DNA of 64,000 nt, from the NCBI RefSeq assembly GCF_000003855.2, contig NW_003101679.1, positions 3,670,561 to 3,734,560 of the forward strand, given 5' to 3'. The notes under the pieces are model-generated. The model made no database searches, was not told the origin of the DNA, and was given only the letters and a program-made list of their open reading frames with translations. The DNA comes from Blastomyces gilchristii SLH14081. Taxonomy: Eukaryota; Ascomycota; Eurotiomycetes; Onygenales; Ajellomycetaceae. Made by a program: the position numbers and the translations under genes. Below, in pieces: positions 9,899 to 22,440 of the stretch (positions within the stretch are counted from its first letter, which is position 1; every line of letters begins with the position of its first letter).

Positions 9899-12360
9899 TT
9901 AGCTACTCTCTTCTCTGATTGTGCATAGTTTTCATCAGTCAAGAGCTGCAGTCTCAGATAGCAAAGAACTCAGAGTTCAGATCAGATAATTATAGCTGAG
10001 TTATTTCATAACATATTATCAGTCACAGCTGCAGAGTCTCTTATCAAGAATATTTTCAATCTCTTATTCAAGATCATTATCTTCTTCTATGATTCCTGGC
10101 AGCTGTCAGTTGGAAATCAGTTGAGAAGGAAATGAATCAGTGACAGCATGACAAAGCAAGCTCATGTGAAAGACATTATAAATCTCTGATGATGTGTTAA
10201 GATGATAGTTGTGACTATTTAGAACTTCTATCACTTTATACTTGACATGGCAGTAGTTCAGTGTACAAGATGAATGTATGATCTGTATATTCTTGAGATT
10301 CAATCACATCAAGTCTTCTATCTTATACTGCTCAGTGAGATCTCATCAGATATTGATTTGATTCTCTTAGTCTTATTTCACAATTATCATGAAGGTCTCT
10401 GCTCAGTCATGAATGTCTTAAAGCTTCATTACTATATTATCAGTAATCTGAATCAGACTATAAGAGTTCAGTGTGAACTGTGTAGTCTCTAGAAGATTCA
10501 ACACTTTCATATAATATTTATATGTAAGAAAGAACAGACTTACACCTGTTAAAACAGCATCTCAATCATTGATAGCAATCTCTGTGTGTAGAAGAAGATT
10601 ATATCAATCATCTTATAAGTAGTTACAGAACTTATGAAGATAATTCTTCATAGTCTGAATTATTTATTTCAATACATCATCAGTCTCAGAGTGATAGACA
10701 GTTGATAGATAATATATGATCTTAAGAACTTGACAGATTCTTGTTCAGAGAGCACTCACAAATTGATAGTCTTAATTCAATACTATAGATCTTAGTAATT
10801 CATGCATCTGATAGAATAAACTCTGTAGAAAAGCTTCAGTGACTTGTTCAGTATTCATCTTATTACAAGATTTTAATATTACATCTTTACTTAATCAATT
10901 CACAATAATCAGAATGTTTCTACAACTCTTACTCTCAGATAGATTAACAGTAAAGTTAATTACTACATCTCATCAGATTCTATTAGAGATATTGAGTAAT
11001 TTCAATAGATCTTTTCTATAATTCTTTCATGAGATAACAGAAGAACAGTGATTGCAGTTTCAGATAAAGTGTCTAATACTGTTTAATATCTCAGATCAGT
11101 AGAACTCTCAGAAGATTATTCTATACAGTTGTTCATAATCTGAATAATCAGTCATATATGAATTATACATCTCTTGCATTATTCAGATATATAAGAGTTT
11201 GAAGTAAGAGACTCAGTGTTGTTCACAGAATCATAGAGTGTTATTATCATCAATTGAACATTCTGAGATATTGATTCTTATACATAGTTCTGAGAGAAAT
11301 TAGAGTTCTTCTTAATATACTGCTTCAGTGAGAGTCTGAAGAAGTTCATCAGTCTGAGCTGCTGTATGCCACAGTTTATTCAGTGCAGAGAAAGTGAAGA
11401 TATTGATATCAGTGTCAGTTCAGAGAGAGAGTATTCTAATCAGAGAAGTATATATAGTGTCATAAGTTGTTCTATCTTGATCAATCAATATCTTCAGATC
11501 TAAGACCTGATGCTCTCAGTTCATTCAGCGTGTGTCTGTCACATCAGACAGTATATCTTGTTCTCATTGTGAGAGAGTGTCTGTCATCAAGTTCTGACTG
11601 CCGGGGTGGTAGTGTATTGTAAAATGAAAGTGGCTTAGAAATTCAGATTATTGTATCTATTATTCAGTGAGTTTACAGATGATTGTGAAGTGCTTGAGAT
11701 TCTTATAATCTATGATTATCTCAAATTCAGAGACACTTTAGAGTTTGAAGTCTCATTCTTCTAGATAGTGTACAATTGTGAGAAGTTTCTTATCATAGAT
11801 TACATAATTGCATTCAGCAGAACTCAGCTTCTTAGACATAAAGACATATGATTGTAGAATATATTTATTATCATATTATAATATCACTTCTTCTGTTACA
11901 TAGTCAGAGAAATCAGCTTCAATAACTGTTTCACAATCAGAGTTAAATATTACTAGCAGAGAGATATTGATGAATATCTTCTTCATCTATATAAATACAG
12001 CTTCAGTGTCTACTGATCACTGAAATACTGAGTTCTTCTTGATAAGTTCTGTAAGTGATCTCATAATATCTGAGAAGTTTTATATAAATCACTGATAGAA
12101 GTTAGTAAATCTGATGAAGCTTTTATACATCTTTCACAGTACACAGAGCTTCTCATTCAAGAATGACAGAGACTTTTTCAGAATTCATTTAAATTCTCTT
12201 GTTAGCTTCTATAATAAACTCAGATATTTAATACTCTTGACTTTAAAATCACACTTATCAATATCTATCAGTAGTTCTGCTTCTTGTAGTCATTGTAATA
12301 TCTTCTGTACATGTTCTTGATATTCTTTTCTGAACTCATTAGTGAAGATGAGAATGTTAT
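9899..12360 (-). pseudogene. A2 pol 3' part: RNase H, integrase, chromodomain (dead)
   Basis: Collinear with A1 positions 2783-5216 and A4 positions 59560-61997. It holds the C-terminal half of pol on the minus strand: chromodomain tail near 10000, integrase, and RNase H up to the reverse transcriptase. The segment stops inside the catalytic box: A3 inserted after AATGTTAT, where A1 continues with CTAGATAAGC, i.e. within the codons for Y-L-D-D. Stops are frequent. Confidence 0.85.
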
Positions 12361-12669
12361 TATAAGAGGCCTACGCCGAATAGATCAGTATAATATTGAT
12401 AGGTCTTATATAACAAAGAGAAAAATGTTAAAGAAGGAAAAGAAAGAGAAAGTGTAGAAATCAGTGATTGAGATGAATATTTATACATGTATGTGATGAT
12501 GTATGCAGTGAAGCTCCGGGGTGGAAGAATCTATATGTGTTTATGACAGCTGAGGATCAGTGATTGAGAATGGCCGAGAATCGAGGTGTACATGTTTGAT
12601 AGTGGAATAGAAGAATCTATGAAGTGTAATAGAATAGTCTATATGATTGATCAGGCGCAGCTCATCACA
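12361..12669 (-). repeat. A3 3' LTR (309 bp)
   Basis: Starts TATAAGAGGCC (TG mutated to TA) and ends ATCACA on the plus strand. Between about 12510 and 12600 it differs from the 5' LTR by many C/T or G/A changes, always losing CpG on this side. The purine tract on the minus strand follows at 12670-12690. Confidence 0.92.
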
Positions 12670-15600
12670 TTAGCCTCCCTCTTTCAGAAGCAGTTTTCAT
12701 TGATCAAGGACTGCTGTTTCAGATAATGCAGAACTCAGAGTTCAGATTAATTGATTGTAGCTAACTAATTTCATGAGATATTGTCAGCTGCAGCTGCAGA
12801 ATCTCTTATTGAGAATATTCTCAATCTCTCACTCAAGCTCATTATCTTCTTCTATCATATCTGATAGCTGTCAGTCAGAAGTCAGTTGAGAAGGAAACAG
12901 ATCAGTGATGACATAGTGAAGCAAGCTTGTGTGAAATACATTATGAATCTCTGATGATGTGTCAAGACAGTAGTTATGACTATCTAGCACTTCTATCACT
13001 TTATACTTAACATAGCAGTAATCTAGTGTATAAGATGAATATGTGATTCATATGTTCTTAAGATTCAATCATATCAGATCTTCTATCTTATATTGTTCAG
13101 TGAAATCTCAGTGAACATTGATTTGATTCTCTTGATCTTGTTTTGCAGTTGTCATGAAGGCCTCTGCTCAATCACAGGTATCTCAGAGCTTTGTTAGTAT
13201 ATTATCAGTGATCTTAATTAAACTGTGAAGGTCTGATGTGAACTGTGAGATCTCTAGAAGATTCAACACTTTCATGTGATATTCATGTGTAAGGAAGAAC
13301 AGACTTACACCTGTTGAAACAGCATCTTGACTGTTGATAGCAATCTCTGCATGTAGAAGAAGATCATGCCAATCATCTTATAAGTGATTGCAGAACTTAT
13401 AAAGATAATTCTTCACAGTCTGAATTGTTCATTCTGATGCATCATCAGTCTCAGAGTAATAGACAGTTGATAAACAGTGTGTAATCTTGAGAACTTGACA
13501 GATCCTTGTTCAGAGAATGCTCATAAATTGAGAGCTCTGATCTAATACTATAGATCCCAGTAATTCATGCATCTGATAGAACAGGCTCTGTAGAAAAGCT
13601 TCAGTGACTTATTCAGTATTCATCTTATTGCAAGATTTCAATATTACATCTTTGCTCAGTTAATTCATGATGATCAGAATGTTTCTACAACCCTTACTCT
13701 TAGATAGATTGATAGTGAAGTTAATTACTATATCTCACCAGATTCTATCAGAGATATTAAGTGATTTCAATAGATCTTTTCTACAGTTCTTTCATGAGAT
13801 AACAGAAGAACAGTGATTACAGTTTCAGATAAAGCATCTGATGCTGTTTAATATCTCAGATCTGTAGAACTCTCAAGACATCATTCTATACAGTTATTCA
13901 CAGTCTGAATGACTAGTTATATACAAATCATGCATCTCTTGCATTATCTGAGTGTGTAAAGGTTCAAAGTGAGGAACTCAGTGTCATTCATGAAATTGTA
14001 GAATGTTATTATCATTGATTGAATATTCTGAGATATTAGTTCTTATACATAGTTCTGGAGAAAATTGAGATGCTTCTTGATGTACTGCTTCAGTGAGAGT
14101 CTGAAGAAGTTCATTTATCTGAGCTGCTGTATATCACAGTTCATTCAGTGTAGAGAAAGTGAAGATATCAATGATAGTTCTAACTGAAGAAGCATGTATA
14201 GTGTCATAAACTGTTTCATCTTGATTAACTAGTATCTTCAGATTCAAGAGCTGATGCTCTTGATTCATTCAGTGAGTATCTGTTACATCAGATGATATAT
14301 CTTGCTCTTGTTATAAGAGAGTATCTGTCATTGAGTTCTGACTGCTAGAATGATAGTGTATTGTAAAGTGAAAGTAACTTAAGAACTCAGATCATCATAT
14401 CTGTCATTCAGTGAGTTTACAGATAGTTATAAAGTATTTGAGATTCTTATGATCTATGATTATCTTAAATTCAGAGATACTTTGAAGTTCAGAGATTCAT
14501 TCTTCTAAATAGCATACAATTACAAGGAGTTTCTTATCATAGATCTCATAATTGCATTCAGCAGGACTCAGTTTCTTAGATATAAAGACACATGATTGTA
14601 GAATATCTTTATCATTATATTACAATATTGCTTCTTCTATCACATAGTCAGAGAAATCAGTCTTAATAACTATCTCATGATCAGAATTGAATGTTATCAG
14701 CAGAGAGATATTAATAAATATCTTCTTTATCTGTGTAAATGCAGCTTCAGTATTCACTGATTATTGAAATACTGAGTTCTTCTTAGTAAGATCTGTAAGT
14801 GGTCTTGTGATATCTGAGAAGTTTTGTATAAATTGCTGATAGAAGTTAGTGAATTCAATGAAGCTTTATACATCTTTCACAGTTTATAAAGCTTCTCATT
14901 TGAGAATGACAGAGACCTTCTCAGAATTCATTTGAATTCTCTTACCAGCTTCTATGATGAAACCTAAGTATTAAGTACTCTTAACTTTGAAATTGTACTT
15001 ATCAATATCAATTGATAGTCCTGCTTCTTATAGTTATTGTAATACTCTTTGCACATGTTCTTGATGTTCTTTTCTGAATTCATCAGTGAAGATGAGAATG
15101 TCATCTAGATAAGCAGATACAAACTTATCAAGAAAATCTCAGAGTGCTCAGTTGATATACTTCTGAAATGTACTGAGAGTGTTAATCAGTTCAAAGAGTG
15201 TGACTATTCATTCAAAGAGATTATAACATGTTCAGAATGCTGTAAGTCATTCATCTTCTTCAGTGATACAAATCTTATGAAATGTGATAATGACATCTAG
15301 CTTTGTAAATCATTGAGCTCATCTGATTCATGCTAGAGTTTCATTGATAAGAGATAAGAGATATGAATCTTTCTTTATCAATCTGTTCAGATCTTGATAG
15401 TTCACACAGAATCAGAGTTCTTCATCTGACTTCTTTACGAGGAGAATAGAAGCTGCAGTGAAAGAGTTACTAATACATATAAATCTCTTATCTAACAGAT
15501 CATTGAGTGTCTTCCAGAGAAGAAGGAGTTCATCTTGAGATATATTATAAAGAGAGTCTTATGATGATTCAGAGTTCTTATCATTCTTCTTTTTTAACTT

Positions 15601-16400
15601 GATACTGTGATTCACTTCTGAACCTTGTAAGAGAGGTAGATTTGTAGCATTATTATCTTGTCAGAAGACATCTAGATATTCATGATATTATTAAGAGAGT
15701 TTCATACAAGAATCTGTTATTATAATACAGAATAACTTTTCTAGAGTCTTTTTAATATCAGTTAGACTGATAGAATAGATTGACACATGATTCTGCTGTT
15801 AATGATTCTTTCAGCAACTTCTTTTTCTAAGTATTTTATAGATGTTGACAGAGATCTGTGTCAGATTCATAGTCTTGTGAATATCATTCTCATGAACTCT
15901 ATTATTGTTAAAGAATATCAAGCTTCTATTTCAAGTATTCAATAAGATGTCTTGTTCAGATAGTCAGACAAGTTCTAATATAAGATTATAATCAGGATTA
16001 TCAACTTCATATATGTAGATATATTCATGTTGATGTTCTCTCACATCTATAGTCAGCTTTATCATGTAATGAGTATAAATGTCTTTTAAATCATTAAATT
16101 CTGTGAGAAGTCAGAGTCTTGATAAGAAGATATACTGAAGGTTATAATGTCTTATGACTGAAGATTTTATCATTGTATAGTAACATAGACTGCTGTCTAT
16201 CATAGCTTTCATATTATACATATTATCAATCACAGTAGATACAAGAATCACATTTATTATCATTTTCTCTTCAAATTATTGTTATTCAATCTCTTCAAGC
16301 TTCTGTTTACAAATTTGAACAGAAGCTAATCTTTTCCCTGTTTCATTGAGATATTCTTATAGTTATCTTATGAATCTTTCTTCACTGCAATGTGATTGAT
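12670..16400 (-). pseudogene. A3 pol: protease, RT, RNase H, integrase, chromodomain (dead)
   Basis: Same order as A1. RT box YLDD at 15100-15111 is intact; the protease region lies near 16190 and the integrase and chromodomain towards 12700. W codons read TGA at most positions and some Q codons read TAA, so no protein longer than a few dozen residues could be made. Function in an intact copy would be proteolytic maturation, reverse transcription and chromodomain-guided integration. Confidence 0.85.
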
Positions 16401-17456
16401 GCAGACAGGCACTGATTCATTCTTTAAATAAGAAGCCACTGATCTTTCTCTTGATTGAAGAGATGCTAGTCTTTCTCTTGAGTGTGAAGACACATAGATC
16501 AATCAGCAGTTGAAAGTGATGTGTTCTAATCAGTTACAGTTGATACATACTCTATATTGATGTCAATCAGTGACTTCTTCAGAAGTGATCTCAGAGATTC
16601 AGAAGTCTGTTCAGATAGCAGAGACTCTTGCTTATATATAGATATTCAAGTCTACTCAATTCATGATATCTGCATCATTGTTATTCCTCAGTATAAGTGT
16701 ATGAGTTGCTGAGATATAATGTCTTCTATTACTGTTCTGTATACTCTTGAGCTTGATAAGATGATCATTTATTGTCTGAAGCTGTGTGCAGAAGTCTTTA
16801 TAAGTCTGATCTTTGTTCACACTTACAAGAGTCTATAAGAGTGTGAAAGTTAATGTCTTCTTAAGCATGCTAATCTTTATTTAATTCTTTCAAGATTAAT
16901 CATCTACTTCTAGAATCTTAGTGTTGAAGTCAGGGATGAATATTATAAGAGAAGTGTTTCTCTGTCAGATGCTCTGTAATCAATCTAATACTTTCTGTTA
17001 TATAGCAGTGTCTCAGAACAGAATATCAAGATATTTCATAATATTATCAGGCATTCACAATGCTGATTTATATGCTTTTATTCATGAATAAAACTTCTGT
17101 TTCACACAATGTTTCAATTATTCATTGATATATCAATCTTAATTGATTAATGAACTGATGATATCTTCATCTACACTCAGTTTTATAAGCATTTTCATCC
17201 TTCATGATGAGTAGAGAGTGAGATCAGAAGTATTAAAATATATAGAAGCATTTAAGCATTCTTTCAGTGCTTTTGTATTTGATTCTGTAGATGTTGAAAT
17301 TGTATGAGTTAATTATTGAATCTCTTCATATTGATGTTGTTGAGTTGCATGCATATCAGCTATTTATTGTCATTATAGTTTCAACATTGCTCAGAGCTAC
17401 TGTGATACTGTGTTTATACTCATGTTCAGAGGTTCTCTCATATTATCATTAGACAT
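16401..17456 (-). pseudogene. A3 gag (dead)
   Basis: Starts at the ATG-TCT shared by A1 and A4 (minus strand, 17456). The zinc-knuckle region is near 16505-16550. Internal TGA and TAA codons interrupt the frame. The block matching the helical part around 19570-19785 in A2 is present at about 16800-16960. Confidence 0.75.
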
Positions 17457-17773
17457 GATTATATCATTTATCAGATGTGTGATATCTGTGAAATCTGAAG
17501 AAGTATAATTATATAAATATCTCATACATCTGAGTGTCAGAACTCTTGAGTCTTTCACTGATATTCTCTTTGTAGAATCTTATTACAGGGTCAGAATGAC
17601 TGATAAGCAAGCTTCTATCTAAGAACTCAGTGTTCACTTAACTATTTGACTATTTCTCTATTTCTTACATGTTGTTACACATTTGAATATCTCTTGATGA
17701 ATAATTATTCCTGATGAAGAGATAATGCATGAATAATCATTTTCTAATAAGAAGATGATGAATGTTTTTCTAG

Positions 17774-18082
17774 TATAAGAGATCTACACTGAATAGATCA
17801 GTATAATATTGATAGGTCTTATATAACAAAGAGAAAAATATTAAAGAAGGAAAAGAAAGAGAAAGTGTAGAAATCAGTGATCAGAGTGAATATTTATACA
17901 CATATGTAGTAATGTATGTAGTGGAGCTCCGGGGCGGAAGAATCTATATGCGTTCGTGGCGGCCGAGGATCGGCGATTGAGAATGGCCGAGAATCGGGGT
18001 GTACATGTTCGATAGTGGAACGGAAGAATCTATGGAGTGTAACGGAATAGTCTATATGATTGATCGGGCGCAGCCTACCACA
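17774..18082 (-). repeat. A3 5' LTR (309 bp) with adjacent self-priming site
   Basis: Keeps CpGs such as GCGTTCGTGGCGGCC and ATCGGCG. The adjoining primer site (17761-17771, two bases outside the LTR) pairs with LTR positions 17832-17842 at 10 of 11 bases, the exception being a transition. The last two variable bases are CT here, AT in A1 and A4, and CA in A2, matched in site and LTR alike. Confidence 0.88.
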
Positions 18083-18087
18083 GTTAT

Positions 18088-20474
18088 CAAGATATGCAGA
18101 TATGAATTTATCAAGAAAATCTCAGAGTACTCAGTTGATATACTTCTGAAATATACTGAGAGTGTTAGCTAGTCTGAAGAGAGTAACTACTCATTCAAAC
18201 AGATTATATTGTGTTCAGAATGCTGTAAGTCACTCATCTGCTTTAATAATGCAGATCTTATGAAACACAGCAATGATATCTAGTTTTATAAACTATTAAG
18301 CTTGTTCAATACAAGCTAGAGTTTCATTGATAAGAGATAGTAGATAGCAGTCTTTCTTTATTATTCTATTCAGTTCTTAATAGTTCACACAGAATCAGAG
18401 TTCTTCACCTGATTTCTTTGCAAAGAGAATAGTGACTGCAGTGAAAGAATTACTAACACATATGAATTCTTTATTCAATAGATCATTGAGTGTCTTTTGA
18501 AGAAGAAGGAGTTCATCTTGAGACATGTTATAAAGAAGGTCTTATAATGAATCAGAGTTCTTATCATTCTTCTTCTCTAACTTGATACTGTGATTCACTT
18601 CAAAACCATGTAAGAGAGATATGTTTGTAATATTATCTTATCAGAAGACATCTAGATATTTATGATATTGTTAAAAGAGTTTCATATAAGAATCTGTTGT
18701 TGTAACACAGAATAACTTTTCTAGAGTCTTTTTAATATCAGTCAGACTGATGAAATAGATTGCTATATAATTCTATTATCAGTAACTTCTTTTTCAGAGC
18801 ATTTTATACATATTGACAGAGATCTGTGTTAGATTCATAGTCTTGTAAATGTCATCTTCATGAATTCTATTATTAGTAGAGAATATCAAGCTTCTATTTC
18901 AAGTGTTCAATAAGATATCTTGTTCAGATAGCCAGGCAAGTTTTAATATAAGATCATAAGCAAGATTATCAACTTCATATACATAGACATCTTCATATTG
19001 ATATTCTCTCACATCTATAGTTAACTTCATCATGTAACAGGTACAAATGTCTTTTGAGTCATTAAATTCTGTGAGAAGTCAGAGTATTGATAAGAAAATA
19101 CATTGAAGGTTGTAACATCTTATAACTGAAGATTTAATCATTACATAATAACATAGAGTGCTGTCTATCATGGCTTTTATATTATACATGTTATCAATTA
19201 CAGTAGATACAAGAATCATATTCATTGTCATTTTCTCTTCAAATCATTGTCATTCAATCTCTTCAAGCTTCTATTTACAAATTTGAACAGAAGCTAACAT
19301 TTTCCCTGTTTCATCAGAGCATTCTCATAATTATCTTCTGAATCTTTCTTCACTGCAATGTGATTGATGTGAACAGACACTGATTCATTCTTTGAGTAAG
19401 AAGATATATAGACTGATCAGCAGTTGAAAGCAATATGTTCTGATTAGTTACAGTTAATGTATACTTGTTATTGATGTCAAACAGTGACTTCTTCGGGAGT
19501 GATCTCAGAAACTTGAAAGCCTGTTCAGACAGCAGAGACCCTTGCTTATGTGTAGATATTTAAGTCTATTCAATTCATGACATCTGCATCATTGTTATTC
19601 TTCAGTGTGAGTGTATAAGTATAACATCTTCTGTCACTGTTCTGTATACTCTTGAGCTTGGTAAGATGGTCATTCAATGTCTGAAGTTGTATGCAGAAAC
19701 CGTCATAAGTCTGGTCTTCATATACACTTATAAGAGTCTGTAAGAGTTTGAAAGTTAATGTCTTCTTGAGTATGCTAATCTTCATTCAATTCTTTCAAGA
19801 TTGATCACCTGCTTCTAGAATCTTGATATTGAAGTTAGGAATGAATGTTATGAGAGAAGTATTTCTCTGTTAGACACTCTGTAATCAATCTAATACTTTC
19901 TGTTGTATGACAGTGTCTCAGAACAGAATATTAAGATATTTGATAATATTATCAGACATTTGCAACACTGATTCACATGCTTTTATTCATGAATAAAACT
20001 TCTGTTTCATACAATTCTTTAATCATTCATTGATATATTAATCTTGATTAATTAGTGAACTAATAATATCTTCATCTACACTCAGTTTTATAAGCATTTT
20101 CATTCTCTATAATGAGTAGAGAGTGAGATCAGAGACATTGAAATATATAAGAGTATCTAAGTGTTCTTTCAGTGCTTTTGTATTTGATTCTGCAGATGTT
20201 GAAATTGCATGAGTTTCTTATTGAGTTAATTATTGAATTTTCTTGTATTGAAGTTGTTAAGTTGTATGTATATTAACTATCTGTTACTGTTGTAATTTCA
20301 ACATTGCTTAAAGTCACTGTAATATTACTTCTATGCTTGTATTTGAGAGTTCTCTCATATTATCATTAGACATGATTATATTGTTTATCAGATGTGAAAT
20401 ATCTGTAATATCTGAAGAAGTGTAATTGTATGAATATCTTATACATCTGAGGTGTTAGAACTCTCAGGTCTTTT
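18088..20474 (-). pseudogene. A2 RT N-terminus, protease and most of gag (dead)
   Basis: Continuation of A2 to the right of A3. From left: start of reverse transcriptase, protease near 19165, zinc-knuckle region near 19410-19450, and gag body. A 71-codon open stretch of gag survives at 19570-19785 (minus), rich in Lys and Leu and probably helical. The segment is cut at 20474 by B1; the first gag codons and leader are at 28746-28988. Confidence 0.82.
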
Positions 20475-20652
20475 TATGGTTCGGAAGAACGTACGACCGT
20501 CGGATAATAACGCGGCCGCTTCCGAACTACTAGCGTACGAATGTAAAGGGGGCCCTAGCAGCCACTAATTAATTTAGCATACAAGATTCAATATATAAGA
20601 AGCCGGTGTACGCCTGTAATTGTACACTGGCTTAAGCAACCTTTGAATCATA
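20475..20652 (+). repeat. B1 5' LTR (178 bp) and primer site
   Basis: Contains CpG-rich blocks (CGTACGACCGTCGG, CGCGGCCGC) in a CpG-poor element. Two bases after it, TGGTAGCATGTC begins at 20655; the TGG fits the CCA end of a tRNA, so this is the probable primer site, tRNA species not identified. The B2 copy reads TGATAGC at this place, consistent with GG to GA mutation. Confidence 0.9.
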
Positions 20653-20661
20653 TCTGGTAGC

Positions 20662-20988
20662 ATGTCTAAAAACTGGTGAGAAGCGCAGGCTTCTTCAGAG
20701 TGTGATAATTTCATCTACAAAGCAATTCATAGTTATCATGCCAGTGTGGTTCTGGAAACACCTCAAAAGATAGTATACAAAGAGCAGTGAGTGAAAGAGC
20801 ATCTGATTGATGCTGCTTCACTTGTTGAGGGAAAACTCCATACTCAGGTGAATGCCACATATGAGATGCAAATGAATGAGATGTGAGAAAGAAGATGAGA
20901 GCAGTGAACCAGATTCAAAGAAGTTCACTCTCTACTCAAAAGAAGAATAAAAGAGAGAGTGATCATCACTGGAGTCATACAATGATAA
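20662..20988 (+). pseudogene. B1 pre-gag leader frame, unknown function
   Basis: The ATG overlaps the primer site, 10 bases after the LTR. The frame runs about 108 codons to TAA at 20986, broken only by TGA codons at likely Trp positions. It begins MSKNWWEAQASS and is rich in charged residues. B2 has the same start (MSKNWCEAQASS, 30389) and the following residues are similar, so it is a real conserved frame. It is out of phase with the gag start at 21087. It could be the original N-terminus of gag displaced by an indel, or a separate small protein. Function unknown. Confidence 0.55.
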
Positions 20989-21086
20989 CAGAAATCATAT
21001 AACAATATAGCAATAGAATGATATAGTAATATAACAATACAGCAATATAATAATAGACATTATATAATCAACAAGAAATCACTGAA

Positions 21087-22440
21087 ATGAATACCTTCTC
21101 TAGTTAATACAAATAACACCCTTCTCTGCTACCTGAACTGGAAGATATACAGAACCTCTCAGAGAGTTTACTCAAAGCAGTAAGAAAAGCAGCTGAGACT
21201 GCTGAACCAGAATTGAAGCTCTGTACATGTATGAGGATTCTAAACAAGATCAAGGTCTTGTGTACACAGTGACAGACTGAGATGAAAGCTAAATAACAAT
21301 TGACATTCACTGCAAATCAAGCATTCACTATGAAGAGCTTTGCTGACACAATCACCATCATCAATAAGAATAGAGAAAACCAGATCTTAGGCCTGCAGCA
21401 GAAGATTGAACATTTACACAGATAGATAACTACACTGAATCTGAAGATCTCATCACAATCATTCACAATCTCTTCAGAAGTGTATATATTATCAGAGACT
21501 GCTGTGCAGAATGAGAATCTGAGTATGAAATACATTAAGTTAGAAGATCTGCTGAAGTCACTAAGCTTTAATAATGACTGAAAAAATAATGCTGCAATCA
21601 GCTGACTAAGTCAGATATAATTATATTATTAGATTAAACATGAACTCACAGACAGATAGTTAATGAAATTCTAACAAGTCTTAAGATCTGCTGTATTCCT
21701 ATATAAAAAAGCAAAGTCATTGTGAATAACTGATGAAAAGATGAATCTCACAGATCTGAAGTAATATTCATTTTCATAAATATGAAATGAGTTTTCTAAA
21801 TGAATCTTGCACAACTTTGAGAAAGTGAACATGTGAGATAAGTATTATAAACACTTCACTGAGTATAGATAAGTGAGTGATCTTATATCATACTTCACAC
21901 ACTTCAGCTTACACTATCTCATATTAAATAAAGAGCTTTCAACATCTTTCTGTTTATAGATCTTTATTCATAATCTTACACCTGAGTTAAGAACAGAATG
22001 AAAATGCTTAATCTCATAGTCAGATATAGTGAAGAAAGCATATAATATTCTCATTGTATAGAAATAAGTGAGTCAATTATAACAGAAAATACTGCAATTA
22101 AGTATGTCTCAGTGAAGAATGAATAATCAGACTTCTATAATATAAGTTACACACTCAGATGCAATGAATCTAGATCTGAATATCATTGCTAAAGCACTGA
22201 ATTCTCTGAAAAAGAGATTCTCTGAGTGAAAACCTTGATGTCATAAGCATCAAGCTTGCTTCAACTGCAGATATCAAAATTATGATACAAAAGATTGCAC
22301 TCAGCATGTACAGTTAAAAGAGATAAGAGAGTTAAAAAACTAGCAGAATCAGTGAGCTCAGAGACACTCACTGATATTCTATGAAAAGTCTTCAAAGTGA
22401 AAGAGATGTCTGTGTTAGATAACTCTCTGAATTCTGTGAA
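21087..22440 (+). pseudogene. B1 gag with zinc knuckle (dead)
   Basis: Nucleocapsid polyprotein. From the ATG at 21087 the phase encodes a Leu- and Lys-rich, helix-prone body (for example LPELEDIQNLSESLLKAV). It ends near a zinc knuckle at 22257-22298 reading CFNCRYQNYDTKDC, i.e. CX2CX4HX4C with His changed to Tyr by a C to T transition. Several TGA and TAA stops interrupt it. The 5' boundary is inferred from the first ATG of this phase; the 3' boundary with protease is approximate. Confidence 0.75.

Larger units (their letters stand above)
12361..18082 (-). mobile_element. Gypsy element A3, complete but mutated, inside A2
   Basis: A 5722-bp family A chromovirus on the minus strand, with 309-bp LTRs and target duplication GTTAT at 12356-12360 and 18083-18087. 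It is the only minus-strand family A copy whose RT box still encodes YLDD (15100-15111). It is younger than A2, into which it inserted. The left LTR is much more CpG-depleted than the right. In-frame TGA codons at W positions inactivate it. Confidence 0.92.
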
